In this document: positions 26,046 through 34,504 of the stretch, one piece after another
Layout: the number at the start of each line of letters is the position of its first letter
How positions within the stretch are numbered: the first letter of the stretch is position 1
NCBI RefSeq assembly: GCF_012113595.1
Contig: NZ_CP050831.1
Location: 4,712,001 to 4,776,000 of the forward strand
Source of the DNA: Bacteroides faecium
GTDB lineage: Bacteria; Bacteroidota; Bacteroidia; Bacteroidales; Bacteroidaceae
Reading direction: 5' to 3'
DNA length: 64,000 nucleotides
The notes under the pieces: model-generated
What the model saw: only the letters and a program-made list of their open reading frames with translations
Database searches by the model: none
Told to the model about the DNA's origin: nothing
Position numbers and translations under genes: made by a program

Positions 26046-27803
26046 ATGAATATTTTTTTCCTGAACTTATTATTTAGTTTTCAGGTTTTACTTCCTGTGG
26101 ACGGTGGAGTCAATCTAACAAACAGCAAACAGACTGTTGATGTAATTTTACCTAATTTATCCTTGTTTGGGTATGCAGTTCCTATAGAGGGGCTTGGTAT
26201 CGGACTATTCATTTGTCTGCTGGCATATCTTGCTGCAGAGTATAATGTCCGCTTGCAATCATCTGAAAAACTCAAGATTGCGATGAATATGCTTCATTCG
26301 ATACATACACCGTTGATACTATTAAGAAACCAACTGGAAGATATTAAGACAAGTGGTCTTCCTGAATCAATATCCTCAAAAATAGAGAAAGTATTAGGAT
26401 ATACGGAATGTATAATAGACTGTAATCAGAATGTTATAATGCTTGATAAAGCCGATAATAGCATCAGGCCTAAAACTTCAACAGCTAACCTGGAACTTTC
26501 CGCTTACATCACTTCTATTGTGAATCAATGTCGGGCGTATGCAAATACTCGTCAGGTACGATTGACAGTCAATGAATGCCCGGATTGTGTCAGTTGCAGG
26601 ATAAATGAGAATATCATGACGGCTGCACTTCAGCATCTTTTGAATAAGATAATTCTGATTACAGATTCAGGTTGTTGCATATCGATTAATGTAACGCATA
26701 CCACGAATGCGTGGGAATTACATATCAGCAATAATGTACTGTCAGAAAAGAAAGAGGAAAGCCTGTTTTCTTTTATTTCCACCCAGTTTTTTGTATATAG
26801 TTATGGCGATTTGAGAACTGTAAGAAAAATCATCCGCTCGCATGGCGGAAAAATGACTGGTTACGGACATGGTAAAACCGTCACTTTCCGAATCGTTATC
26901 CCGACAGACTGTCATTGCCGGAATAAGTCATGTCCTGTCATTAATCATCCGACAACAGCCGCAATGGGCAACCTTGACAAATCTTCCCGGATTATTAACC
27001 GTGAAAAAGAATATTCAAAAGCAAAGGATGCTCCCCATATCTTATTAGTAATGACGGACAACATGTTCAGTAGTTATTTGAAGAAGTCTTTATCGAAATA
27101 TTATCAGATTTCTATTTTGGAGAATCCTGACTTGCTCGTACAAACCGTCACACAGCAAATTCCCGATACAATTATAATTGATGATAATGTCAACGGGATA
27201 AGTGGCGACTCACTCTGTTTTCAGATTAAGACTGACAAGATGATAGGCGAGATACCGGTTGTCCTGTTAATAAGGTCTTTTGATAATGAAAGCTATCTCT
27301 CTCATTTAGGAAGTGGAGCAGACCGGTTGAAGTTACGGACGGAAAGTATCTGTAAGTTCAGGGCAGACATACAGATGCTTATAGAGAACCGCATGATCCT
27401 TCGGGAACGGATAAAGCTCTTTTTATCCGATGCAATCTTTCCGTTAGTCCCCATCAAGCAAGAAACGAAAAATCCAGATTTACTATTTATGGACAGAGTC
27501 AATGAAATATTGGAAAAGAATCTCTCCACGGAAAAATATACGATTGATAAACTTAGTGCCGATATAGGTATGAGCCGTACTGCTTTTTATGGTAAGATGA
27601 AAGAAATCCTAGGAAAGTCCCCCGAAGATTACATCTATTCATTCAAAATGGATAAAGCATTGAAACTACTGGCTTCCCAGCAGTTTAGTATTTCGGAAAT
27701 AGCAGGCATGCTGGGATATTGTGATGCCCAATATTTCAGGAAGAAATTCAAAGATTTTTATCATGTATGCCCTACGGATTATATAAAGAGTATCATCGGT
27801 TGA
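26046..27803 (+). CDS. Short HTCS-like regulator: TM + degenerate kinase + receiver + AraC HTH
   Basis: This 585-aa protein has the parts of a Bacteroides hybrid two-component regulator but lacks the large periplasmic propeller sensor. One membrane segment spans about 46-66. HisKA-like LHSIHTPLILL places His84 at the phospho-acceptor position. The ATPase region (ALQHLLNKI, then NNVLSEKKEESL) lacks the usual N box and glycine boxes and may be inactive, although HGG...GYGHGKTVTF recalls the G2 box. A receiver follows with IIIDDN (Asp379/380), then an AraC HTH (about 485-585, LSADIGMSRTAFYGKMKEILGKSP). Cys-rich spots (CPDCVSC, CHCRNKSC) are unusual. Its target is unknown; it lies upstream of the recombinase. 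Confidence 0.82.
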   Translation: MNIFFLNLLFSFQVLLPVDGGVNLTNSKQTVDVILPNLSLFGYAVPIEGLGIGLFICLLAYLAAEYNVRLQSSEKLKIAMNMLHSIHTPLILLRNQLEDIKTSGLPESISSKIEKVLGYTECIIDCNQNVIMLDKADNSIRPKTSTANLELSAYITSIVNQCRAYANTRQVRLTVNECPDCVSCRINENIMTAALQHLLNKIILITDSGCCISINVTHTTNAWELHISNNVLSEKKEESLFSFISTQFFVYSYGDLRTVRKIIRSHGGKMTGYGHGKTVTFRIVIPTDCHCRNKSCPVINHPTTAAMGNLDKSSRIINREKEYSKAKDAPHILLVMTDNMFSSYLKKSLSKYYQISILENPDLLVQTVTQQIPDTIIIDDNVNGISGDSLCFQIKTDKMIGEIPVVLLIRSFDNESYLSHLGSGADRLKLRTESICKFRADIQMLIENRMILRERIKLFLSDAIFPLVPIKQETKNPDLLFMDRVNEILEKNLSTEKYTIDKLSADIGMSRTAFYGKMKEILGKSPEDYIYSFKMDKALKLLASQQFSISEIAGMLGYCDAQYFRKKFKDFYHVCPTDYIKSIIG

Positions 27804-27885
27804 CGGACTAACTTCCAAGAGATGTCTTATGGAATATATGTTTGACAATAATCTGTATATCAGATAGTTGTAAGTATCTGTTTTT

Positions 27886-27980
27886 CCTTTAAAACCAACG
27901 GGTCGTTCCTTTAAAAGAAACGACCCGTTGCACACCGAGGAATGACCTCTTCCTTTAAAAGGAACAGACCGCCCCTTTAA
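27886..27980 (+). terminator. Terminator hairpin amid CCTTTAAA repeats
   Basis: A perfect 11-bp stem, aacgggtcgtt (27897-27907) with aacgacccgtt (27919-27929), has an 11-nt loop. The word CCTTTAAA or CCTTTAAC occurs four times in 95 bp (near 27887, 27908, 27952 and 27974), one inside the loop. The hairpin probably ends the HTCS-like transcript. The rest of the 27804-28239 gap has no gene that I can see. Confidence 0.65.
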
Positions 27981-28239
27981 CTCCATTACTAAAGCTATGC
28001 CTAATCCCCTCATTCTTCAAAATAAAACCTTTTTCAGGCAGATGCTTTATGTAATGATATATAACTTATGGTATACTTCTGAATTCAGTATCTCTACAAA
28101 TAGGCTTAATGTAAAAGCATATTGGTAAGAATATAAATACCCTTATTAGATAACTATTCTTGAGGCAGTTAAACTTTTCAAGATACTGCTTGTTTTGCGT
28201 GTAAACTTTGTAATTTTACCATAATAAAAAAATAAAAGT

Positions 28240-29460
28240 ATGATAACATCAGTTAGACTCATGTTAAACAAGGGTAGGAGATTAAATAGTGGCAGTTACC
28301 CTTTGGTATTTCAAGTGATACATAATAGACGAAAGAAGTTATTGTATTCGGGTTACCATATAAAAGAGGAAGCTTTTGACAAGCAGGAAGAAAAGATTAT
28401 TGCTAGTGGTGCGGACTCTGCTTTTTCTGTTGCAGATATAGCAAAAATGAATCGTGAACTGCGGAAAATAAGAAGTACAATTCACACAAGAATCCGGCAT
28501 CTTAAACAGACTAGAGTTTTTTATACTGTGGAAGATATTTTAACACCATGCGTTCATAAAAATGTCAAGCAGCAATTTTACTTATTACGGTATATTGATG
28601 CACAAATAGAGCGAAAAAAGGAGCTGAAAAAAGACGGGATGGCTGCGGCATACAAAAGCACGCGTTCATCATTAGCTAAGTTTCTGAATAATTCGGATAT
28701 TCGGATTCCGGCGATTGATTTACGCTTTGTCCGGCGATATGAAGATTTCTTGTATAGCACTGGGGTCACCAGCAATACAATAAGCTATTATTTGCGGAAT
28801 TTTAGGATTCTGTACAATCAGGCTATAGTGGACGGTTGCCATTCTCATAACGAATATCCTTTTGTAAAAGCGCAGACCCGCCCGGAAAAGACGGTGAAAC
28901 GTGCCCTCACTCGGGAAAATCTCCAGTCTTTGGCAAACCTTATGTTGGAAGATGTTTCGGAACTGGAATTTTCCCGTGACCTATATTTGTTTAGTTTCTA
29001 TGCACAAGGAATGGCTTTTGTCGATATTGTACTTCTGAAAAAGTCCAGTATTTGCAACGGCATACTGACTTATTCCCGTCACAAGTCAAAGCAATTAATC
29101 CGCATCGCTGTAACTCCTCAAATGCAGGAGATTATGGATAAGTATAAAGCTGCGGGAGAATATATATTTCCTATTCTTGACAAACAGGATTCATCAGAAT
29201 ACAAGTTGTATCGTTTGGCGTTGGGGCGTATCAACCGTCATCTAAGGAGAATCGCTGCCATGGCAAATATTAAAGTACCTTTGACTACTTACACCGCCCG
29301 GCATACTTGGGCTACCCTTGCCCGCGACTACGGTGCACCTGTTTCTGTAATCAGTGCGGGTTTGGGACATACTTCGGAAGAGATGACTCGCATTTATTTG
29401 AAAGAATTTGATGTGTCCTTACTTGATAAGGTAAATAGTATGGTGACCAATTTATCTTAG
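28240..29460 (+). CDS. Tyrosine site-specific recombinase (candidate invertase)
   Basis: This 406-aa protein has the Bacteroidetes integrase layout: an N-terminal Arm-like domain (LMLNKGRRLNSGSYPLVFQVIHNRRKKLLYSGYHI), a SAM-like core-binding domain (about 110-205) and a C-terminal catalytic domain. Catalytic-domain residues visible are Arg354-His355 (TARHTWAT), His377 (LGHTSEEM) and nucleophile Tyr386 (RIYLKEF). The first-Arg region reads SFYAQGMAFVDI, with Gln where many relatives have Arg before GM. The gene stops 78 bp before a perfect 18-bp inverted repeat that encloses an AraC gene and abuts a fimbrial operon. It is therefore more likely a local DNA invertase than the integrase of a mobile island. 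Confidence 0.88.
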   Translation: MITSVRLMLNKGRRLNSGSYPLVFQVIHNRRKKLLYSGYHIKEEAFDKQEEKIIASGADSAFSVADIAKMNRELRKIRSTIHTRIRHLKQTRVFYTVEDILTPCVHKNVKQQFYLLRYIDAQIERKKELKKDGMAAAYKSTRSSLAKFLNNSDIRIPAIDLRFVRRYEDFLYSTGVTSNTISYYLRNFRILYNQAIVDGCHSHNEYPFVKAQTRPEKTVKRALTRENLQSLANLMLEDVSELEFSRDLYLFSFYAQGMAFVDIVLLKKSSICNGILTYSRHKSKQLIRIAVTPQMQEIMDKYKAAGEYIFPILDKQDSSEYKLYRLALGRINRHLRRIAAMANIKVPLTTYTARHTWATLARDYGAPVSVISAGLGHTSEEMTRIYLKEFDVSLLDKVNSMVTNLS

Positions 29461-29538
29461 ATACTTGTTTTTTCTGCATTATAATTTGTAAAAAGAATAT
29501 ATAGTATTAATTTTTTATATATATTTGCAGCACTGTAA

Positions 29539-29556
29539 TCTATTTCATGATAGAGA
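29539..29556 (+). repeat. Left inverted repeat of the invertible element
   Basis: Sequence tctatttcatgatagaga. It is the exact reverse complement of 30768-30785. Homology ends at both borders, so the 18 bp are the whole shared site. Confidence 0.9.
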
Positions 29557-29597
29557 TGGAATTAAAGCACTCTGTTTATTCAGTGATTAATTTGCTG

Positions 29598-29605
29598 CAA
29601 AGTAA
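29598..29605 (-). promoter_or_regulatory. -7 box inside the invertible element, pointing outward
   Basis: TTACTTTG followed by C, on the - strand, within AGGGCTTACTTTGC. This word is shared with the promoter region before the DHODH-like gene. It now points left towards the recombinase 3' end. After inversion it would lie at 30719-30726 on the + strand, about 90 bp before the first fimbrial ATG. No convincing -33 box is seen. Confidence 0.5.
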
Positions 29606-29665
29606 GCCCTTTTTTTCATTATAGCATTTATCAAAAAGTACAATAATTTATTCATTTTGTACAAT

Positions 29666-30559
29666 TCAGGATTTTGTGTGCCGAATAGCTTTATTATCAG
29701 CCTGACAACGCTTCATTAATTGACTTGGAGTACATCCGAAGTGATGTTTGCAGTAACGGCTGAAGTAAACCTGCGAGTCAAATCCCAATTCCTCGACAAC
29801 ATCTTTAATATATATGCCGGGCTCTGTCATCTTTTCCAAAATCTGTTGGTTCTTCTGTTTCAGCATCCATTGTTTGGCTGTCATTCCAAAGGCTTCGTTG
29901 AATTTGGTAAAGAAACGGCTTCTTCCTAAATTAGACAACGAAATGAGTTGTTCGATATTGCTGACTTTGGTATAGTTGCGCATTACAAAATCCTTGAAGT
30001 CCATTTCTTTTCCGATAATAGGATAAAATAACATAGCTATCTCCTGTTTTTTGTAAAAACCTCGAAGCAGGAAGAAGAACTCCCGTTGCATCAGGTCATG
30101 CAAATGTGAACAGTTCATTGTATTTTTGATGCAGTAGCTTAGCAGCTCTAAAAAGGCGGTTAACGGGTATCGGATTTTAATGGGTTCAAATTCGTATTTT
30201 TCGTTATTGCAAAATATTGATAGTGAATGAAATATAAGTTTGTCGCAATACCATTCGGGACTATCAAAGAACATGGATACTATGCTTGCTTTTCCTTTTG
30301 CCACTCCTTTGAAATGTGCTGAGCGTGGAATCAATATCATATCTCCGGCATGAAATATCCTGTTATGGAACTGGTTGCAATTTATTGTAAAATCTCCTTT
30401 GAGAAAGAATAACAAATAATTCTTATTTGCATTGTTCTCCCCAAATTCAGCATTTTCTGCAAATTCAATGTGTTTGAATCCGGTTTTGACAGTTGCCATA
30501 TAGTTTTGGCATGACAGGTGCTCCTCAAGATAAAGTAGTTCGTTTTGCATAAGTTTCAT
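29666..30559 (-). CDS. AraC-family transcriptional regulator inside invertible element
   Basis: This 297-aa protein has an N-terminal cupin-like ligand-binding region (NYLLFFLKGDFTINCNQFHNRIFHAGDMILIP) and a C-terminal double HTH (about 195-290: SNLGRSRFFTKFNEAFGMTAKQWMLKQ and IYIKDVVEELGFDSQVYFSRYCKHHFGCTPSQLM). It lies wholly between the two 18-bp inverted repeats. At present it reads away from the fimbrial genes and towards the recombinase; inversion would make it collinear with the fimbrial operon. It is probably the operon's activator or repressor. A TACATTTG -7 box upstream (30757-30750, - strand) may drive it. Confidence 0.9.
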   Translation of the reverse strand: MKLMQNELLYLEEHLSCQNYMATVKTGFKHIEFAENAEFGENNANKNYLLFFLKGDFTINCNQFHNRIFHAGDMILIPRSAHFKGVAKGKASIVSMFFDSPEWYCDKLIFHSLSIFCNNEKYEFEPIKIRYPLTAFLELLSYCIKNTMNCSHLHDLMQREFFFLLRGFYKKQEIAMLFYPIIGKEMDFKDFVMRNYTKVSNIEQLISLSNLGRSRFFTKFNEAFGMTAKQWMLKQKNQQILEKMTEPGIYIKDVVEELGFDSQVYFSRYCKHHFGCTPSQLMKRCQADNKAIRHTKS

Positions 30560-30749
30560 CTTATAAAATATAGTTATTTAATTTGTTTGGCTTGTATGTT
30601 TCACAATTGTTTCAGCATTTATATTCTTAATAGATTAAATGCCAATATCTTATTTTAAGTTCTTCTTGTTTTCCTTTCACAATATATAATAATGAAACAA
30701 ATACATATTTATCTATTATTATAACTATCTTATAATTAGTATTTTATAG

Positions 30750-30781
30750 CAAATGTATTTGTTTCAGTCTCTATCATGAAA
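30750..30781 (-). promoter_or_regulatory. Candidate promoter of the AraC gene, overlapping the right repeat
   Basis: A -7 box TACATTTG (30757-30750) lies 20 bp from TTTC (30781-30778), one mismatch from the -33 TTTG. The -33 part is inside the right inverted repeat. The repeat is the same after inversion, so this promoter should keep working in either orientation. Confidence 0.5.
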
Positions 30782-30785
30782 TAGA
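30768..30785 (-). repeat. Right inverted repeat of the invertible element
   Basis: Sequence tctctatcatgaaataga on the + strand, the exact complement of 29539-29556. It is internally symmetric (7-bp arms, 6-bp centre, extending to 30787). It ends 33 bp before the fimbrial operon's first ATG. Confidence 0.9.
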
Positions 30786-30818
30786 GATGAAGCAAAGTCT
30801 CAAACAAAACACGGGCAT

Positions 30819-31412
30819 ATGAACAGATATATAAAAAATAAAGCAAGTATATTCTTCTTTATGTTTTTTCTGACAAAACACTTATTGGTAAACGCGCAGG
30901 ATGTAGCTATAAAAACGAACTTGCTATATGGCGGTGTAATGCAAACTCCGAATATTGGGGTAGAATGGGGGATATCTCCAAAACTGACTATTGATTTATG
31001 GGCAGCATACAATCCATTTCCCTTGGGTAAAAATGGTTATGGCTCTAACAATAGAAAAATGAAGCATTGGCTGATACAACCTGAATTTCGGTATTGGCTA
31101 TGCGAACGGTTCAACGGACATTTCTTTGGCGGACATCTATTTTACGGACAATATAATATTAGTAATATCCGATACCTCGGACTGGGTGACTTTAGAAGAC
31201 AAGGGAATCTTGCCGGATTTGGATTTAGCTATGGCTACCAATGGGTTCTTTCACCACGTTGGAGTGTGGAGGGAACGTTAGGAGTAGGCTATGCACGCCT
31301 GCATTATAGTAAATACCCGTGCAAAGAGTGTGGTAAACGTATAAGTGTAAAGAACCGTAATTATTTAGGTCCCACACGTGCTGCTATTTCCATTATATAT
31401 TTACTTAAATAA
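30819..31412 (+). CDS. DUF3575 outer-membrane-like protein, first gene of fimbrial operon
   Basis: This 197-aa protein has an N-terminal signal (MNRYIKNKASIFFFMFFLTKHLLVNAQ) and a small beta-barrel-like body (AIKTNLLYGGVMQTPNIGVEWGISPKLTIDLWAAYNPF, WLIQPEFRYWLCERFNGHFFGGHLFYGQYN). These are hallmarks of DUF3575 proteins that open Bacteroidales fimbrial operons. It has a late Cys pair (YPCKECGK). It lies 33 bp from the invertible element and 8 bp before the next gene. Its job may be outer-membrane assembly or anchoring of fimbrial subunits, by analogy only. Confidence 0.85.
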   Translation: MNRYIKNKASIFFFMFFLTKHLLVNAQDVAIKTNLLYGGVMQTPNIGVEWGISPKLTIDLWAAYNPFPLGKNGYGSNNRKMKHWLIQPEFRYWLCERFNGHFFGGHLFYGQYNISNIRYLGLGDFRRQGNLAGFGFSYGYQWVLSPRWSVEGTLGVGYARLHYSKYPCKECGKRISVKNRNYLGPTRAAISIIYLLK

Positions 31413-31420
31413 TATTTCCA

Positions 31421-32584
31421 ATGAACAGTTTTCTGATTATAATATCTTCCTTTTTTGTGAGTATGACGGCTATATCAACTTCTGCCCAAAACTGTGATTC
31501 CATCAAAATAAAAGATTTTTCGATAGAGAAGAATCTACAAGGGGATTCCGTAAGTTTGAGATTTAATCTGTTGGTTGCCCCCGGTATCACTAAAGCAAAT
31601 GATGAATTGTCGCTTACACCTATATTAATAGATATAAGAGGAAATCAGTCTTTTACGTTTCCTTCCATACGGGTAAACGGCAAAATACGGGAAAAGATAG
31701 TTCGAAGGAAAGAAGTGCTGCATCCTTCCGAAACGGAAAAAGATTCCATATATATGGTAGCCAATCGGCAATGGAATACAATCAGTTATTCGACTCCCAT
31801 GTTAGTAAACGAACTTTGGGTATGGCAGGCTAAATTACTGTTGCGACGGCAGCTTAGAAGGTGCTGTATGGAAAAAGAGTTGGATATGGTGGAATTGTTA
31901 GCATGGAACCGGTCGGAAGAATATTCTATTGTTAAACCGGAAATAAAGGATAAAGCGGAAGTGCCGGAAATATTGCCGCATAAATGCGTTACGGAAATAC
32001 TTGCCGAAACAGAGAAATTTGTAGAACCGATAGAGAATTATTCGACGGATAGAAAGCTTCTAGCCGGTGAGCAGGAAGGAGCACAAATCGTTTATTTTAA
32101 ACTGGCAAAAGCTGAAATAGACAATAGTTATTTGGATAACGAGAAAGTGTTGGAGCATATCATTGATGTGACCCGCCGGATAAGTGAAGACCCGGAAGTT
32201 GAAATTGCCCGTGTGGTATTATTAGGACTATCCTCACCGGAAGGTGCTTTTGACTTCAACAAACAATTGTCGGGAAAAAGGGCTGAAGCGTTGAAACAAT
32301 ATATAACCAGCCGGATTGCTTTGCCGGATAGTTGTTTTGCTTTGGTGAATGGCGATGAGGGTTGGGAAGAGTTACGCTATAAAGTGGAACGTTCTGATAT
32401 GGCAGATCGTGCGGATGTATTGAAGATTATTGATTCCGTTCCAATAGGAAAAGGGCGTGAAGGGCAGTTGCAACGTCTCAAAAAGGGAGTGCCTTATCGT
32501 TTTCTGAAAGAGCATTTCTTCCCTCAACTGCGCCGGGCCGGCTACATAAAGGTGTATTATCGGATGAAGGACAAGGACATATAG
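31421..32584 (+). CDS. DUF3868 / OmpA-like periplasmic fimbrial-operon protein
   Basis: The N-terminal half (about 20-140: CDSIKIKDFSIEKNLQGDSVSLRFNLLVAPGI, LTPILIDIRGNQSFTFPSIRVNGK) resembles DUF3868. The C-terminal half has an OmpA-type peptidoglycan-binding pattern (IVYFKLAKAEIDNSYLDNEKVLEHIIDV, VLLGLSSPEGAFDFNKQLSGKRAEALKQYI). This pairing with DUF3575 upstream and Mfa1-like fimbrillin downstream is usual in Bacteroides. It probably ties the fimbrial machinery to the cell wall. A signal peptide is visible (MNSFLIIISSFFVSMTAISTSAQ). Confidence 0.85.
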   Translation: MNSFLIIISSFFVSMTAISTSAQNCDSIKIKDFSIEKNLQGDSVSLRFNLLVAPGITKANDELSLTPILIDIRGNQSFTFPSIRVNGKIREKIVRRKEVLHPSETEKDSIYMVANRQWNTISYSTPMLVNELWVWQAKLLLRRQLRRCCMEKELDMVELLAWNRSEEYSIVKPEIKDKAEVPEILPHKCVTEILAETEKFVEPIENYSTDRKLLAGEQEGAQIVYFKLAKAEIDNSYLDNEKVLEHIIDVTRRISEDPEVEIARVVLLGLSSPEGAFDFNKQLSGKRAEALKQYITSRIALPDSCFALVNGDEGWEELRYKVERSDMADRADVLKIIDSVPIGKGREGQLQRLKKGVPYRFLKEHFFPQLRRAGYIKVYYRMKDKDI

Positions 32585-32639
32585 GTATCAATATATAATA
32601 GTTTATTTTTTTATTAATATTTTAATTGTAAAACAAGAA

Positions 32640-34397
32640 ATGGGAAAGAATGATTTTTTAATCGGAGTATTTGCACTGGCAACAATGACATTTGTTGCTT
32701 GTAGCAATGATGACAAGTTAGGCGAAGAAAGAAGCAACGGCAACGGTAATATCGAGGTCGTAGAGGGAGAGCCTACTTGGGCGAAGTTCGTATTTAAACT
32801 TGGCAAAGATGGTGTCACACGTGCAACAGGTGATACACATGAAGGTACTACTACAGAAAAAAACATCAAAAATCTGCGGGCTTATATCTTCAATGAATCC
32901 GGTAGCTTTGAAGCAAAGACGGATAATGTTACTGTAGATGAACATGGTACGGAGCACACTGCTGTATTGAAATTAACTTCCGGTAAAAAGAAAGTGTATG
33001 TAGTAGCCAATATGCAGGATGAATGGATTACGTCTACCACTACAACTGCTCAATTTGAAGCTGTTACTTTGACGCATTGTACAAAGGCAGGACGTATTGC
33101 CCATACCAAAGGTATAGAAACGGCACCTGCTGTAGCGCGTGTAGGCAACTTTGACAAAATATCCGGTAATGGGAATGCGGAGACCAATGGTTTCCTGATG
33201 ACAAACGTATTGAAGGTAACCGAATATACATTATATCCGGGGGTCTCTGCTGAGGATTGCTCGAAACCGTCGTATGAAAGTTCGGCGGAAATGGAGCAAA
33301 ATAATCATTTGGAGGTGTCCATATCCCGTGCTGCTGCCAAATTGCAGGCTACTTATGCAAATGCGGACGCTTTGATATTGAAAGATGGTGAAAGTAAGAC
33401 ATTAGGCAAATTGCTTACTCCGACATTTGCCGTTCGTAATCTTCCGGTTCAGAGCTATATGTTTCTGCATAATCAGGCTAATGGTTTCCTTACACCGTTT
33501 TATACAATGACTAATACTAGCTCTACATTTGAAGATTTCGCTAAATATTATGACGAGGTTAATGAGCCGGATTTGGATTTGAAAGCAAGTACTGATGGGG
33601 AAGCTATAAAGTCTATATATTTGCCGGAGAACTCCAATCAGACACCAGTAAGGGGAAACACTACTTATGTGTTGGTGAAAGGTGTATTTGCTCCGGCGGC
33701 TAATGTGATGATTAATGCTGTTGAAGTGAAAAGTGATGGTAGTAGCAATCTTACTATCGAAAATAAATTAGACGGAACTGATTATACTACAGGAGGAAAA
33801 GACGTACCGCCATATTTTATTGTCCCGGAATGGGAAAATCAGATTTATACGGCTCCTGCAGACTTTAGTGGAAACTTGGCAACCTATGGCTTGGGCATGA
33901 TTTTAAAGACTTATTTGAATAAAGCCGGAAAACAGAAATGGTTAAATGCCGTAGACGAGGGAAGTGCCGTTGACGAAGGTGATATAGAAAATCCTGTAAG
34001 TGTATATTATGGAAGTTCATTCTCTACTTCTGAAGGTATTTATTCAGTTGTTACCATCAAGAAATATTCTCATCCTAAGGATGCACAACCGGGCTATAAG
34101 GAAAGTGTTGAAGGAACAATACGTATTTTCCAGTACACCGGAGGTACTTGTTACTATCGTGTGAATGTTGAAGATAATATGGACGGAAAGACGGAAGCCA
34201 ACAACCTGTTCTATTCAGTAATGCGCAACCGTTTTTACAATGTAAACATCTCAAGAATTACTTCAATTGGTTATCCTGATGACGAAGATGTAACTGTCGA
34301 CCCGACAGATCCTATCAACCAGAAAACGTATATGCAGGCACATATCACTGTGGAACCATGGACGAAAGTTGAACAGGATGCAGAACTGGGAATGTAA
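32640..34397 (+). CDS. Mfa1-type fimbrillin, probable major shaft subunit
   Basis: This 585-aa lipoprotein precursor has a lipobox ending in Cys21 (MTFVACSNDD) followed by acidic residues. The body is the two-domain beta-sandwich of Bacteroidales type V pili: WAKFVFKLGKDGVTRATG, then NLRAYIFNESGSFEAKTDNV, KKKVYVVANMQDEW, ISRAAAKLQATY. The end carries the polymerisation region (YSVMRNRFYNVNISRITSIGYPDDEDV...THITVEPWTK style). The early Arg in GVTRATG may be the gingipain-like processing site that frees the donor-strand groove. It is the third gene of the operon and the first pilin. Confidence 0.88.
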   Translation: MGKNDFLIGVFALATMTFVACSNDDKLGEERSNGNGNIEVVEGEPTWAKFVFKLGKDGVTRATGDTHEGTTTEKNIKNLRAYIFNESGSFEAKTDNVTVDEHGTEHTAVLKLTSGKKKVYVVANMQDEWITSTTTTAQFEAVTLTHCTKAGRIAHTKGIETAPAVARVGNFDKISGNGNAETNGFLMTNVLKVTEYTLYPGVSAEDCSKPSYESSAEMEQNNHLEVSISRAAAKLQATYANADALILKDGESKTLGKLLTPTFAVRNLPVQSYMFLHNQANGFLTPFYTMTNTSSTFEDFAKYYDEVNEPDLDLKASTDGEAIKSIYLPENSNQTPVRGNTTYVLVKGVFAPAANVMINAVEVKSDGSSNLTIENKLDGTDYTTGGKDVPPYFIVPEWENQIYTAPADFSGNLATYGLGMILKTYLNKAGKQKWLNAVDEGSAVDEGDIENPVSVYYGSSFSTSEGIYSVVTIKKYSHPKDAQPGYKESVEGTIRIFQYTGGTCYYRVNVEDNMDGKTEANNLFYSVMRNRFYNVNISRITSIGYPDDEDVTVDPTDPINQKTYMQAHITVEPWTKVEQDAELGM

Positions 34398-34504
34398 TTA
34401 TTATTAGTTTTTGCCGGTTCATTAAAAATAGATTTTAACGGATTCTTTTGCCGGGGAGTTGCCCCGGTGAAGGAATCTAAAATCCCCCTCAATAACAATT
34501 TAAC

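Larger units (their letters stand above)
29539..30785. other. Predicted invertible DNA element carrying an AraC regulator
   Basis: A 1247-bp segment is bounded by perfect inverted 18-mers. The left is tctatttcatgatagaga (29539-29556); the right is its exact complement, tctctatcatgaaataga (30768-30785). Each arm is itself partly symmetric (TCTCTAT-catgaa-ATAGAGA on the right), as expected for a tyrosine recombinase core site with a 6-bp spacer. A tyrosine recombinase gene lies 78 bp to the left. The segment contains one complete AraC gene and candidate promoters facing both ways. Only 33 bp separate the right arm from the first fimbrial start codon. The repeats are seen directly; inversion is inferred. 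Confidence 0.8.

Noticed and set aside
27886..27980. CCTTTAAA repeats as a CRISPR-like array
   Set aside because: Units are 8-9 bp with irregular spacing, one lies in a hairpin loop, and no cas gene is near.
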